From Hysterangium stoloniferum (Eukaryota > Basidiomycota > Agaricomycetes > Hysterangiales > Hysterangiaceae), in the NCBI GenBank assembly GCA_015178975.1, contig WHVD01000001.1, forward strand, positions 2,170,001 to 2,234,000: 64,000 nucleotides of DNA, written 5' to 3'. Of the stretch, positions 33,481 to 46,460 are shown one piece after another (the stretch's first letter is position 1; the number at the start of each line of letters is the position of its first letter). A program made the translations under genes and the position numbers. Below the pieces are notes generated by a model. It had not been told where the DNA came from and did no database searches. It saw nothing but the letters and a program-made list of their open reading frames with translations.

Positions 33481-33554
33481 TGCTTATTCATACAATCTGA
33501 AAATAAGCTGGAATCATTCTTCCGGTAGTAAACTTTTTGACCTACCAGTGAAAC

Positions 33555-33660
33555 CGAGGGGATCAGTTGCTCTCGGCAAGCAATGACGTCTACCTGGGTA
33601 GCCCTACTCGAGTGAGGCGCGGAGGCCAGGGGGAGGTGCCAGTCTGGCGGGACTCTACGC
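33555..33660 (-). pseudogene. Truncated paralogue of the secreted protein gene
   Basis: It keeps the C-terminal coding part (ATQVDVIA on the minus strand, compare ATPVDVIA) and a collapsed repeat. At 33660/33661, in the middle of the sequence ACTCTACGC, it stops and the inverted-repeat region begins. The signal peptide and promoter are absent here. Confidence 0.5.
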
Positions 33661-34661
33661 CGACTTATCTCGCAGATGCTTTGAAACATGTACTTCGTGT
33701 TCAATGGTCAAACCCGAAAGTACAAGATATATATTCATTATCCCCCGGCGTAGTTGCGACTGTTCCGACTTTACCGTAATCATATACCATCATTCGTTGT
33801 GACTACTAGCTAAGTAGTGTTGAATATGACGGTGTCACCATCTGAAAATACTAATGAACGATTGATATATCGTCTAACAATATAATATGCAAATGTCTGG
33901 GGTGAATGTGGAAATCACACACTCTGATCATTATCGAGGTGCTGCGATCCATGCTACGTGTTGAAAATGGTTCATTGCCAGTGGTATGGTGGGTCATTTG
34001 AGAGGATTCCTGTAAAAGTGAGAGAATTGAAAAGCGCGGGCATCCGAGATGCCACCGTGCGCAAGCGAAAGAGAACACTAAGCTGAAACAGCGCGCTGAT
34101 TGATATCGAGGTGACACCTGAGTATATAATAACATCACCAACGATTTGAAAAAGACATCTATGGCAGGTAGATAGGCTATGTGGATTGCAATTACATGGA
34201 ATCTGTGATCCTTGAAGTGCACGTTACGTATAGGGGTACAGTCAATGCAGCATCGCCCTACACACCGGTCGGGAAAGCTATCACTCTTCGTCCGCAGCGA
34301 TCACTGTTCGTCGGGGTTTGCCAGGAGAGATATGAACTAGCAGTAATATAGGCACACATTTTGTATGTACTCCCCGCTTTCGTATATCGTAGGTATTGAG
34401 TTGGGAAAGATATCATCAAGTGGGGTACAGTGTCGAGTGAGTTCCCAGGCCTGGTCCAAGAGTGGACATGAAGGTGATCTGCTCGTAATATTGTCGAATT
34501 GCGCAGCCCTCTTTCGATCTACATCCGAGAATACGCAGAGTTTTGCATATGCCATTTATACTGAAACCGAACAGAAAGTGCTTAGTTACAGCCACATATG
34601 AATCTACACTTGATCAGTTTCTCAGAGATCCATCCTCACACGGCTACCCAACCACAATCTT

Positions 34662-34817
34662 CTAGAGGTAGACGGGCAGTGTGGGATTAATCCAGTCCAC
34701 ATAGGATCCTAAGAACAGCATTGGACCACCATCCATGAATCCAACTAAGAGTGAAAACACAATGATAATGCTCACCGCCACGAACGAGGTCTCGTCAATC
34801 AGGAACTGCATTGGCAT
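34662..34817 (-). pseudogene. Membrane-protein C-terminus in the left arm
   Basis: A 51-codon frame reads MPMQFLIDETSFVAVS, then a hydrophobic helix (IIIVFSLLVGF), then ...PTLPVYL and stop. The right arm codes nearly the same peptide facing the other way, and the differences spare the helix. The upstream part of the gene is not recognisable. A fossil or tail of a membrane protein of unknown family. Confidence 0.35.
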
Positions 34818-35018
34818 CTCAACTGGTTGATCACAGATCCCCTTATGCCATGATGAATGAATGGCTAACAGGGTGCAATAAAATGTGGGGTGGCTATGTG
34901 ACCAATCTGCTTCTTAGCATGCTCTAATAAAAAGCTCACGGACACGATGCCCACTCCTGACTTTAGGCACATAGTTCTGCGGTGAGGGCAGTATATACGC
35001 TGTTGATCACTATAGCCA

Positions 35019-35749
35019 AAGAGTCCCGGACGAAACAAGAACGAGGTTTGAAGCCGCGGTATTATGAACTAAATCAGATGTCCAAGCCATCTCAAGTATA
35101 CTCGCACGTACTACACGGAATAATGAATATACAGTTCGTTAAGTGTATCATGGATGCTGATTGAGACAAGTATTAAAAGCGCTTGTATATTTTGGGAGTC
35201 TTGCACTGCTAGTCAGACTTGGAGGATCAGCGTTGATGGATATATGACAAATGTCGGAGATGATCAAAGAAGGACAGTTCAGTTATCGTCCAGCGTACAA
35301 CCTTCTTCACAAGCACATACATATCCTGCCTTCTTGACTTCTTCATAATTACTTTGACCGCCACAACTGATGGTCCCCCCGATATCGTCTTTATCGATTC
35401 GTCAGTTGGCATGTCGCCGGCGAGTCCGGGTACTTCGGGCATAACAACAAATTTGAAGTTCATTGGTTTAGAACGTCAAAACGCCAACAGAATGAGCTGC
35501 ATTGCGTACATGGAAGTTCCGGCCGACCTTGGCTGCACGGAAGATGCGCTCCACAATTGCTGCAATGATCGTATTTTTTGACGAGACTCGAGTCCTGGGT
35601 ATTGGAGATGCTGTCCAGAGTATATGTTTCAGAGGTATACTAGAAGATCCACAACATACAAGAATTGAGGCTTCTAACTATACCCAGCGTCGAAACAAAG
35701 CTTTAAAAGATGCACGTGTACACATCCCAATCTAGATGTAGTTGAGTTG
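35019..35749. other. Spacer of the inverted repeat; unassigned ORFs
   Basis: It has a 78-codon minus-strand frame (35227-35463) starting MNFKFVVMPEVPGLAGDMP and an overlapping plus-strand frame. Neither shows a motif I recognise. Confidence 0.25.
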
Positions 35750-35948
35750 GACAGTGATCAACAGCGTTTATACTATCCTCACCGCAGAACTATGTGCCTG
35801 AAGTCAAGAGTGGGCATCTTGCCCCTGAGACTTTCCTAGAGCGTGCTAAGGGCACGTAGCCACCCCACATTTTATTGCCCTTCCAGACAGTCATTCAACA
35901 TGGCATGAGCAGATATGTGATTAACCAGTTGAGGTGCTGGTGCAGTTC

Positions 35949-36089
35949 ATGACTGACGAGACCTCGTTCGTGGCGGTGAGCATTATCATTGTTTTTTCAC
36001 TCTTAGTTGGATTTGTGGATGGTCATTCAATGCTGCCCTTATGGTCTGTGGACTGGGTTAGCCCCACACTGCCCATTTATCTCTGGTAG
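35949..36089 (+). pseudogene. Membrane-protein C-terminus in the right arm
   Basis: A 46-codon frame MTDETSFVAVS + IIIVFSLLVGF + ...PTLPIYLW, the mirror partner of 34662-34817. The retained reading frame in both arms suggests the region was once coding. Confidence 0.35.
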
Positions 36090-37027
36090 AAAATTGTGGC
36101 TGGGTAGCCATGTGAGGGTGGATGTCTGGAAAACTGATCAAGTGTAGATTCGAATGTGGCTATAGCTAATTATGTCAGTAAAACCTTTGTGCGGTTGTAG
36201 GATTTTGTACGCACTCCCTGGTTCGGTGTTAGTATAAGTCGCAGATGCATAACCCTGCGTATTCTCGGATCTAGATCAAAAGAGGGCTGCGCAATTCGAC
36301 GATATTATGAGCAGATCACCTTTATGTCCGCTCTTGGACTAGGCCTGGGAACTCACTCGACACTGTACCCCGCTTGAAGATGTCTTTCCCAATTCAATAT
36401 ACATAGAACATGTATGCCCGTATTCCCACCAGTTCATCTGTCTCCTGACAAACACCCTTGATCGCGGGGGACAGGGTTGATAATTTGCCTGACCGACTTG
36501 TGAGGCGATGCTGAATTAGCTGTCCCTGTATACGTAGCGTGCACTTCAAGCATCACGACTAAATGTAATTGCAATCCATATAGCTGATCTACTTGTCATA
36601 GATTTTTTTTTCAATCGTTGGTGGTGTTATTATATACACAGATGGCACCTCGATATCAGTCAAACCGTTGTTTCAGCTTAGTCTTCTCTTCTATTCGTGC
36701 ACGGTGACATCTCAGATACCCGTACTTTTCAGTTCTCTCACTTTCTACCGGATCCCCAAGTCCTCTCAATTAACCACCTACCACTGGCAGTGCACCATTC
36801 AACCCAGATAGCATGGATGGCAGGAGCTCGATAGTGACCAGAGTGTGATTATAATTTGTCAGATGGTGACGCCTTCATCGCTAACAGTACTTGGCTGGGA
36901 GTGGCAACAGTGGTGGTATACGACTATGGTAAAGCCAGTACTGTCGCAACCACGCCAGGAGATAATAAATATATATTGTGAACCCTCAGGTTTGACCATT
37001 GAACACGAAGTACGTGTTTCAACGCAA

Positions 37028-37535
37028 CGCCGGTGGTCTATAGGAAAATGCCTTTACCTTTTCGTGAGATATAATTCTGAGTTAAATTGGGTCATGATGA
37101 TCATGATTTCCATCGCTTAGACTCGTTATCTAGGAATATTCAAGGTCATTTTCGACATTTCTGGTGAGCACTTCGATTCATTGTAACCCTTACCATCTCA
37201 AGCCGCTGTTGTAGTACATTTTAATGCAAATGTTACCAACACGGTGTGTCAGGTTCCGAGTTTTTCATCCGTGTTCAATATCTCATATCCGACAGTTGTA
37301 AGAGCTTAAATTAATCCCATACCTGTACCGTAATGATGACGCGGCTATGTCAAACACCAGCTGTACCGCCTTCTTTTGGTGGCAGCTATTCTCGTTAGTA
37401 TGGGTCGATGATTTAAAATACACTTATAATTATCCTTCCACCCCGAAAGTGTAGCTGCCGCGGTCGTATCCGTCCAAGGTACGTTCGGCGGGACATGGGT
37501 CTTAGAGGAAAACATCATATTGATGCTCTCACTGC
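37028..37535. other. Unique gap between inverted repeat and receptor relic
   Basis: No partner elsewhere in the window and no recognisable gene. The unit sequence resumes at about 37536 in the middle of the block before the seven-helix relic. Confidence 0.3.
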
Positions 37536-37539
37536 ACAC

Positions 37540-38420
37540 TGCATCAAGTCATTCTACTATGTCGGGTGGGTTTCTCTCATTAATACAAGACCAATGTCAT
37601 TTATTAAGTTACCAACTTAAAAAAGGTTTACGCCGTTTATCGACGGAATAACAAGTTGCTTATAGTACTAGTAATCGTATTAGCACTAGCGGTACTTGCA
37701 AATTTGCTCATGATGGGCCTTCATATGCCAGTCGGTGAGTTCTTCTATTTCATTAAAAAAATATTTACAACTTGTTTTAAATATGCGACAGGAGCGGCAC
37801 CGCCTTTCGGACTCACCGGTTGCTTTTCTGCCGATGGAATGCCACCAAGGTTTGCGTTTGGAGTGCTACCGTTCCTGATCTACGAAACAATTCTTTGCTT
37901 CCTCATGTTATGGAAGGTCATTCAGAATTACCGAGATGGATACAGGTCTCTATTTTTATCAGGAATGGTACATGACAGGTATATGATTTCCAACGTCTTC
38001 CCTTGAAAGCATGGGGCTTAAAAACCAGCTATCTAGTCTCATTTACTTCGTTGGGTATGTCCATCACGTTTTTTTTTCAGGGTCGCTTTTCTCATTCTGT
38101 ACACTTTTCACTCCATTTCCCCAGCATCTTCACCGTTCTGTGTCTTGACTTCACCCTCTACTGTCTCCATAAAGAGGAATGGGGCGTGTTCATCATAGGG
38201 TAAGTTAAACCAGTTTTGCTTCTTCATGCTCAAGACTAGAATATGTATTTAGACGAGAATATACCATACCATGCGCGATGGGATGCCGACTCCTAGTGAA
38301 TACCATGGAATGGGCTGAAGTGTCGAAATCTTCTCATGACACAATTGCTACGCCTATAACCTTTTACCGCATCGACAGCTACCAGCTCATCAAAGTGAAG
38401 TAAAAATCACCACCGTAACT
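37540..38420 (+). pseudogene. Seven-helix (DUF6533-type) membrane protein relic T3
   Basis: The best preserved second half: VYAVYRRNNK (37629), helix IVLALAVLANLLMMG, donor after MPVG (about 37733), intron to 37790, GLTGCFSADGMPPRFAFG, LIYETILCFLMLWK, MVHDR plus donor (about 37978), FTVLCLDFTLYCL (about 38130), WGVFIIG plus donor (about 38200), IPCAMGCRLLVNTMEW (about 38265). This order fits the DUF6533 family, plasma-membrane-type proteins of unknown ligand. The N-terminal third is missing because the upstream sequence is foreign. Confidence 0.55.
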
Positions 38421-38794
38421 CCGGCCCTGGATGAGTCTTACAGATTCCATACTGCAATTGGGCAGTAGTCCCACACTTCGATACTGATTCTGAGCGATGT
38501 CACGGTAACAGATGAGGTTGAGCGCTCCTTGCTTCTTCCCAGTCATTCATCTCATTCCGAACGTCCGAGCTTACATAGAGTCGAACTGTTTTCAACAGAT
38601 ACTACTCTCTATTGTGAGGCTGTGATGTTTGTTGTTTCATGGCAAATCGAGACACATTATTCCTATCTTCTGTTCTTACTATCATGTATAAATATATATT
38701 ACGAATCATCTTTATGTTTGTATTTTTTTAACTAGCTATTCTCACTCGGGAGGTCTGCATGCTTGACTCCTTCGAACAGTGGGTGGTGGAACGG
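38421..38794. other. Gene-poor 3' flank of T3
   Basis: A shortened version of the flank seen at 13640-14460 and 62300-62950. No gene. Confidence 0.35.
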
Positions 38795-38795
38795 A

Positions 38796-38965
38796 GCATG
38801 TTGTGTGGACCCATATATACCCATATGTACTTACTGTAGCGGCGCTATCTGTGTTAATCTACAGCCACTGGTCATTTGAGTTTGAATCTGAGTCTGAGTT
38901 TGGTCACTCCTGGTGACTTCTGTGGCTTTTTATCATCTTTTCTAACAGCCCATCACTTAATGTTT
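38796..38965. other. Unexplained insertion replacing unit sequence
   Basis: Between GGTGGAACGGAGCA and TGTGCTATGAGGAGGCGGG, about 30 bp of unit sequence (compare 63000-63040) are replaced by about 170 bp starting TGTTGTGTGGACCCATATAT. It holds a GAGTCTGAGTTT-type repeat. No target duplication was found, so I do not call it a mobile element. Confidence 0.3.
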
Positions 38966-38984
38966 GTGCTATGAGGAGGCGGGT

Positions 38985-39510
38985 TCAGAACCCGGATTAC
39001 AGAAAACTTGGGAAAGTACATTCATTGTCTTGTGTGTTGCTGTAGCCATGAATGTGATTGGACTACTTTGGGTTATTTAGTCTGATGTGTTACATTCTTA
39101 ACATACGTCTTGATAGGAAGTGAGGTCGCGTTAGAACTATATCAAAAGTGTGATATGTTGCAAATCCTTTCTGAAACCCAAACCAGCCAAAACGGGACTC
39201 GTACCTTTTTGCGTTTCAATCCCACGTGGGTCTCCCACCTTGACCAATACCGACTTTCAGTCTTCGCTTCGCAGAGTGTGACACTCCACCGCAAGGTGAC
39301 CCGATGATTTCCTGCCTTTTCATAGTCATAATCATTGTGGGTCGCGACCGATAAAGTGCGTAACCCTTGCAAGTCCCTTCCATCGACCAAATACTGTCTC
39401 ATTATGATAAACCCACGGACAAGATCTTTGAGATGACAGAACGGGCGTATGCGTGTTCACTAAATCATTTCTGCCTCTGCCCGTGACGGACGAAAATGAA
39501 TCAAGTACCA
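38985..39510 (-). pseudogene. Partial MLKL-like copy P2 (exons 4-5 only)
   Basis: It holds exon 5 remains (39000-39180) and exon 4 (39190-39500: MRQYLVDGRDLQ, LRTLSVATHND). There are several deletions, including most of the SIAEFLGYS part. It joins the unassigned block at about 39511, the same junction type as P1 and P4. Confidence 0.5.
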
Positions 39511-40005
39511 TGATGAACTGAGGGGGAATAGCCATTGATTGTCTTTCTTCAGTTAGCAGTACCGCTGCATCCACCTTCTTGCTCTTTATGGCATGCAGTC
39601 CGACATAAAATTAAATAAGTTACATAGGTTGTGTTGCCTTTACTTACGCTTCTTGTATAAATCACAAATTCTACCTGAATCATTACACTGCGTTGAATCT
39701 TTGGAAAGAGCTCCGCATACAGAATGGAGTGGACTCATGGCAACCATATATCTGTTTCGCGTCGCTCGAAACTCTCGTACCCCAAATTATCCTAGATATT
39801 TATGACCAATCTTGATAGTTAGTTGCAGGTCAGAAAATATTATCCCATCGCTCCGTCTCTCATCCGAATCTTCTAGGTTGTATGGTGGTGCTTGATCGTG
39901 AGATGTTTATTATGATGTTCACAGCAAACATACATATATTGCATGTATGGATGTATGCGTGCAGTTACTCACCATATAACGTACATTCCATATCCTCCAT
40001 CAGAG
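39511..40005. other. Unassigned conserved block (copy)
   Basis: It matches 15119-15670 with gaps. See that entry. Confidence 0.35.
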
Positions 40006-42040
40006 CTATCTACTCCACAGGCGTTTCAGACCCACTGTCACTTGTCGCCGCAACTTTCGACCGCACGGAAGGTTCATCGATACCTGTAATGTCAAACGAA
40101 AGACGGGCGAACGACGGTGTCTAATATCATCAATGACACACCCGGAACTTTTACATATCCAATCAACCACAACAACCGCCTTCCCGGTAGCAATTAATGC
40201 CTTCTGAGAACGACCGGTAGGGAATGACTGCGAACGGGGCGGCATTGAAGATTGGGAGGGAGGGGGCTTTTGTACGGGAGAGGCCGGAGTTAAGCCAGGT
40301 AATGCAAGGCGCGAGGAGCTGTTGGGTGAAGGTACAGGCCTGGGTGAGAAAGCATAGGGGATAGTATATGCGGAAGGCTGGAAGTGTGCATATTCACTGG
40401 AGGGTGGATGCCATGTCGCCACTGTTTCTCAGATTCCTGAGTCCTGTCAGTCCTTGCGAGAAGGCAGGCTCGAATCAATGGGACGAGTATGACGTACCTG
40501 AGGATGACTCGATTCTTCAAGGAAGGGCCTCCCTTGTCCATGACAAGCGTTGAAGAGAGAATCACCACCGCTGACCACGTTTTGTAGGTATCCAGCTCAC
40601 GTGCAGAAAATTCGTCGGATGTCAGGAAGAGCCGCAACACGTCCACGTCCGGAACACATCCACGACCTGGTCGGTATCAGCCTATAGTACTGAGACGACA
40701 CTATGAAAGACTCACGTCTGCGGTGGAACCCCTGCCTCGCACCACGGACACGAATACTCAACCGCAGGTTTACCCATCGTGTCCCCTACGCACACACGCA
40801 GCTTCCCCCGCGCATACAACACCTCTTAAAAGCCCGGGGTCTGATACCCACGCTCAAATCATAATGGTCATCCACAAGCTAGCACGCACACCCTTGCACT
40901 ACATACACAGCGACTCTTGTTCCACCGCAAAGCAGAGGATGACAGTAGGTTCCGGCTCCGGGACGTGTTTTTAACTTGCCGACGTAGGTCTTAAGAAGAA
41001 TATATATGGGAAGAACTCTTGCACGCCTTGCTGTTTCGTCATCGATATTTCCTCGTGGACTCTTCCGATGAGGGATTTGAACATGGTGGGTTTGGAAGGG
41101 TTCTTGGATACGGGCAGTGGCGTCGGGGATGAACGAGGGGATCACCGTCGATGGCATTGGTTCCGCGGCCTCACCAGCACTTCGACGAGGGTAGGGACAC
41201 CGGCGGTGTGAGACGGGAAATGGCTGCGAGGGTGGGATAACCAGCCTGAACGGATTCGGTCCGCGATTTTGCGCATCTGAAAGTCAAAACAGGATATGGG
41301 GAGCTCTTCGGTGCAGGCACAGGCGCGGGTGAGAAAGGATCAGGGATGGGATGTGGGGAAGGCTGGAAGTGTGAGTATCGATGTTGATGCCATGTAGCAG
41401 CTGTTTCCGAGATTGCGAAGTCCCGTCAGTCTTGCAGGGGAGACAGGCTCGAAAAAATTACACGAGTATGACGGACCTCAGGATGATTCGACTCGTCAAG
41501 AAATGACCTCGTTCCGTGTCCATGACAAGCCCAATATCTCACTGTCGACATACACTCATAATTGTCCTTCTCCTTGTCCTCGACAGTAGCAAGGTTCTTA
41601 AGCGGCGGTCCGCGACTGTTCTATCACCCACGCCACCACCTCAATCATCAAAACTTCCCAGCTCATACTCAGCTGCTCACAGAAGAAAGAAAAACACCCT
41701 ACTCACTCGTTTCGGGTTCGGTTCCAGCATGCTCTTCACATAACGGATACCCAAGCATCCCATAATGCAGCTGCACATGCATCCGCGTCAAATTCTCCCC
41801 CACACACTCTCTATCCAAGCACGGGAGGCACACGTCGATGCCTTCAAGTAGATCCTATTAGATCGCGTGGTAGGGCGTAAGCATAATAAGTGAAATCTCA
41901 TTTCCATTGGAAGAAAGGAGAACATACTTCTTTGTCAACGCATTGGGTTGTACCTTTTCTTTGAAAATTGGGAATGCGAGAAAGTCTGGGAGGAAGAATG
42001 AGCGCAAGACGCAGGACTCCAGCACACGTTACGCGATGTC
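40006..42040 (-). pseudogene. Ubp14/USP5-like deubiquitinase relic U4
   Basis: The complete set of landmarks on the minus strand: zinc-finger-like GIDVCLPCLDREC (about 41805-41850), Cys box LTGLRNFGNSCYMAS-type with Cys kept (about 41385-41435), the QQD region (about 41000-41090), FPDIFVV-region remains (about 40590-40640), a second Cys-box-like segment with Cys changed (about 40400-40440), a UBA-like SQKALIATG (about 40195-40225), and the start of a second UBA region (about 40000-40060). Frames change between pieces, so it is a pseudogene. Confidence 0.6.
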
Positions 42041-42189
42041 ACACAGTTACGGCGAAGAACTACTTTTTTTGTAGTTATTTGTGAAAATTAACATTGACGT
42101 ATTCTTACATCTTCTGTTCACAATTGAATTATGGGCCGAGGTACAGAGCTCCAGTAAATAAAGAGTTTTTATATCTCAGAATGATATGA

Positions 42190-44911
42190 CTAGACTTGAC
42201 GGGAAAATGTTCGATGGGTGTGATGGTGTCCGAGTTTAATCATCCTCCCATATGCACCTAGGTAGCTGAAAATAACGTATCCGCCTGATTCAAGACGTTA
42301 ATACTATTAAATAAGGACAACATCGACGCTCACGGGTGTGGCTCAAATACCGTGTCCGGCCACACAGGGTCATTTATCCAACTGGGCTCCGCATCATAAG
42401 AAGCGCGCAACTGCACATCTAGGACAGGTCCCCCCGAGGGGCCAGAAATATAACGTGGAGAAGTAGGTTCAAACAAGAATATGGGACGCGGGTCCACATC
42501 TCCGGAGTGACTAAAGCACTCCGTCAGGCTCTCAGTGATGAAGAGGGAAGTGAAACAAACAAATTCTGAGGCATTTCCACAACTACTCCTGTCCTCCAGT
42601 AGATTACTGTTCTCACAAAGGGTTCAATATCATTTCTAAAAGACTTCTGTGCTTACTGATCATCAACTCGTGTGGAAGGATACCCTTGATCCCATTTTCC
42701 TGAATGTAAAGTAGTGCGTATGCTCTCCACGCTTTCTGCACTTCAGACGACGGGCCGAAGTGTCCGACATTGACATCGGCCCGGCAAAACTCCCCGATTC
42801 CGGCTTCGCCAATATCACAGGTATATCTACGTGGCAGAAACTGAGCAAACGATTGGGTCAGTGTGCTAGCTCGAAAAATACCTTCTCATTGGTTTTCCAC
42901 CTCGTATTGTTACACTCTCACACTCGTTCAAATATATAGACTCTTGCTCATTGAGGTGAACAAGACCCTGGACAAAGGGTTCTATACCGAGGGTTTCAGA
43001 GAAGCACTCATGTAGATTCCCACACACTACAAAATGGCCTGTATCTTTATCCCGATAGCCCACGTCCCACAAAGCGATGTCCCTCAGATCTTCATTGTCG
43101 ATATAGCCCGTAATTGGTCGCAGAAACTCGAAGTCCAGTAGTTGATTGGCCAATTGATGAATGGTGTGCGAGCTTCGAAGTTGTTGATCCATTAAAGCCG
43201 TGCCGAAACACCATGAATCCACTTGGGACATGAATAAGGTTACGATGGAGTCCGGTGATGATGGATTGATCCTAGAGTGACCGGTATAAACACCGGGAAG
43301 CCATATCTCATAGTACCCTAGGACACGGCTGACCAGTGTTCCGGTATACACAAGCTTCAGATGATGTCGATTGGCAGGACAGTCTGTGACAGTGATAATT
43401 GAATCGCCGGTATTTAAAAACTGAATAGACAAAGTTAATTGACATCTGATGTCAGTCGAATTAACGAACAAGGTCATCAATTTCAATGTTGTTGTTTGAA
43501 CAGAATTCAACTAATTCCTAATGTCACATTGTCACATCAGCATTTGCGGGAGAGAGGGTATCAAAGTACGTCACATTGTAAGAATCCCTCTAAAATACAT
43601 CGCGTTAGCTTGTAAATATCGCGCGTAATTTTATTCACCATGTCCCACAGTCCCAAAATGGTTTCTCTCACATCGGATGATCTAGTGCGTTCGAGCCATT
43701 TGCATGCGTCCTCTGGTTCAATGCCTGGATTACGGAAAACTTGGAAAAGTACATTGTCTCGTGCGTTACTGTAGCCCAAGAACTCAGCAATGCTAGGGTC
43801 CCTGAACATGAATGTGATTGGACTACTTGGGTTATTTAGTCTGATGCATTCTTACCACACGTCTTGATACGAAGTGAGGTCGTGTTGAAACTATATCAAA
43901 AGTGGGATTCGTTGCAAATAGTGTCGGAAACCCTAACCAGCCAAAGCGGGGCTCGTACCTTTTTGTGTCTCAAATCCCATGTGGGTCTCCCCCCTTCGTA
44001 TATCTTAACCAATACCGACTTACTGTCACTTTCAGTCTTCGCCTCACAAAGTTTGACACTCCACCGCAAGGCGACCCGATCATTTCCTGCCTTTTCATCT
44101 TCATAATCATTATAGTTCGTGATCGATATGGTGCGTAACACTTGGAAATCCCTTCGATGAACCAAACACTATATCATTACTATAAGCCTACGTGCATGAT
44201 ATTTTGTGATGGCAGAACAGGCGTACGTGTTCACTAATATCGTTCTTTCCTCTGCCCGTGACCGACGAAAACGAATCAAGGATGATATCGTCCATTCTGG
44301 GATCATCGACGGCTACGAGTTGAGCGACGGCTAATGAGGTATCCAGCGAAAAGTACATCTAAGAGCCAATATGCATAACCAACGACTTTGAGTGTCACTT
44401 TCAGCACGCACCATTGCCTCTTTCTCCGCTTCTTCCAATCGCCTTTCCAGTTTGGCGATAGACTTATCTCGTTGTCGCATCCAAGACACGACGTGTGCTT
44501 TGAGACCCCTCCTTGGTGTGTATGACCTTGCAAGCGCAAGAACATCCTCAAGTGCACTGAAACAGTCAATTTATTTAACAATTACGGTTACTCAGTGAGT
44601 CTCAAGTTCTCACTTTTGATAATCGTCCAATATAGTTTTGAAATTGTCCGGGATATTCTCCCACTTCCCCCTCAGCTGATCGTGGAAAGCGACGAGGCGA
44701 CGTCCAGTAGTCCCGACAAGGTCATTCAACCTCTCGTTTTGCTCCCCGCTTGCCTGAATTATGATCCACATTAGCTCTTAAACTGGTGATGATGCAGACG
44801 ACCTGCCTTTATAACGTTCATAATCTCCAAAACAAGGGTTGCTGCACTCTTTAAGCCAGGTACTGGAACGGCATCGCCAGCGACTTTCACAACAATGGCT
44901 GCAATGTCCAT
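42190..44911 (-). pseudogene. MLKL-like copy 5
   Basis: First exon 44807-44911, coiled segment about 44400-44570, C-terminal domain 42866-43440 with LWDVGYRDKDTG. Exon 4 has the shared stop, and exon 5 has a small deletion at the VRMHQ stretch (near 43845) also present in copy 6, which breaks the frame. The second exon is shortened at its 5' end. Confidence 0.6.
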
Positions 44912-45690
44912 GAGCGATGGTCGATGATCTTAGTAGATGGTGAGAGATAGTTGCTCGAGGCGCTGTATTTGTTATTGGCTGTGCCCTGGATGGTGCACCG
45001 GATTGGTAGGGGAAATCCAGTGTTGATCCAACCAACGACACACTCATATTCAAAGGTCGTAATCACGGAGTGGACTTTGTCCGGAGTGGAACTGCTGGCA
45101 TATAATGGATTAGATACATCATTCGTCATTAAAAGAAACGCCGCACGACCTTTTCAATGGTTTGTCGAATAAAATGATAGTACAGTGATGTGCTAACTGA
45201 CATATGGCATTGTAGCGATAGGTCAGTTGTGCCTTGGTTAATAAAGAATAAAGAAGTATGAGATGGTTGTAACAAAATCGATTGGGAAAAGTGGTCTATG
45301 ATTGAGATTTGCTTTTCGGGAATTTGGGTTGCTGCTATCCACGCTGGCGCACTCGCTCGTCGTCACATTTGTCTCGCCAATCATGTATAATATAGCTATT
45401 TTGTATTTGAGTCCTACTAAATTACACGGTGTGCATTATGCATAAAAAAATGTCTAAAATATATCAGTGCCCCAAAATGCGCCAAGTGCGCCATTCTGGC
45501 CTGACCAGGAACGATGGGACGCAATCTCGTTCTCGCTGACGGCGAGCGCGTTAGTATGGCACGGGAGGACGTTGCCGAAGGCAGCGCCGCGATGACGGGA
45601 TTGTGGTGTGGCCGGGAAGTGACACCCGGCCTCGAGACGGGAACAGGGTATTAGTGAAAAGTAAGTAGCACTTTGTTATCTCTATTGTAT
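44912..45690. other. 5' flank of MLKL-like copy 5 and conserved unit block; no gene
   Basis: Homologous to 6008-6800. Carries a single copy of the flank that is doubled upstream of copies 3 and 4. Confidence 0.35.
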
Positions 45691-46460
45691 TGGTTTCATG
45701 ACCTGGAGCGTCCCATTCTCGCAGAATTAGCGGTGGAAGAGGCCTCACCACACACTGTATCAAGTCATTCTACTATGTTGGGTCAGTTTCTCTCATTAAT
45801 ACAAGATCAACGTCATTCATTATGTTACTAACTTAAAATGTTTACGCCGTTTATTGACGGAACAACAAGTTGCTTATAGTACTAACAACCGTATTAGCAC
45901 TAGCGGTACTTGCAAGTTTGCTCGTGATGGACCCGGGCCTTCATATGCCATACGGTGAGTTCTGGCATTCCATGAAAACAATATTTCCAACTTGTTGTTA
46001 ATATGCGATACACCAAGGTTTGCGTTTGGAATGCTGCCGTTGCTGATCTACGAAACAATTCTTTGCTTCCCCATCTTATGGAAGGCCATTCAGTACTACG
46101 GAAATGGATATGGGTCTTCATTTTTATTACATGACAGGTAAGCAGAGTGTCCAAAGTCTCCTTGAAAGCATGGGCTTAAAAAAAAGCACCTGTCTAGTCA
46201 CATTTACTTCGTTGGGTATGTCCGTCACATTTCACATTTTGTACACTTTCAAACTCTGTTTTTCCAGTATCTTCACCGTTCTCTGTCTTGACTCCACCCT
46301 CTACTGCGCCCCTGGGGCATGTTCATCATATCGTAAGTTAAACCACTTTTGCTCATTCATGCTCGAGGGGAGAATATGTATTTAGATAAGAATATACCAT
46401 ACCATGCGCGATGGGATGCTGACTCCTGGTGAATACCATGGAATAGGCTGAATTGTTGAA
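45690..46460 (+). pseudogene. Seven-helix (DUF6533-type) membrane protein relic T4
   Basis: VYAVY-type motif near 45845, helix to about 45955, GVLPLLIYETILCF-like part read in another frame (about 46030-46080), then FTVLCLDSTLYC (about 46270). The stretch coding GLTGCF...DGMP is deleted. From 46100 on it is almost identical to T2. Confidence 0.5.

Larger units (their letters stand above)
33675..37027. repeat. Large diverged inverted repeat (arms 33675-35018 and 35750-37027)
   Basis: The left arm starts GCTTTGAAACATGTACTTCG and the right arm ends with the complement CGAAGTACGTGTTTCAACGC. Matches continue through the arms (ATTGCAATTACAT with its complement near 36562; GGCACATAGTTCTGCGGTGA with its complement near 35785). 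The arms are clearly diverged with indels. The spacer is about 730 bp. No target duplication or transposase was found, so this may be an inverted segmental duplication rather than a transposon. Confidence 0.6.

Noticed and set aside
33661-37535. Maverick/Polinton or other large virus-like element in the inverted-repeat region
   Set aside because: No capsid, polymerase or integrase-like frame is visible; only short membrane-protein remains are present.
38796-38965. Further solitary LTR (starts TGTTGTGTGG)
   Set aside because: No matching right end and no target duplication; unit sequence was replaced rather than interrupted.
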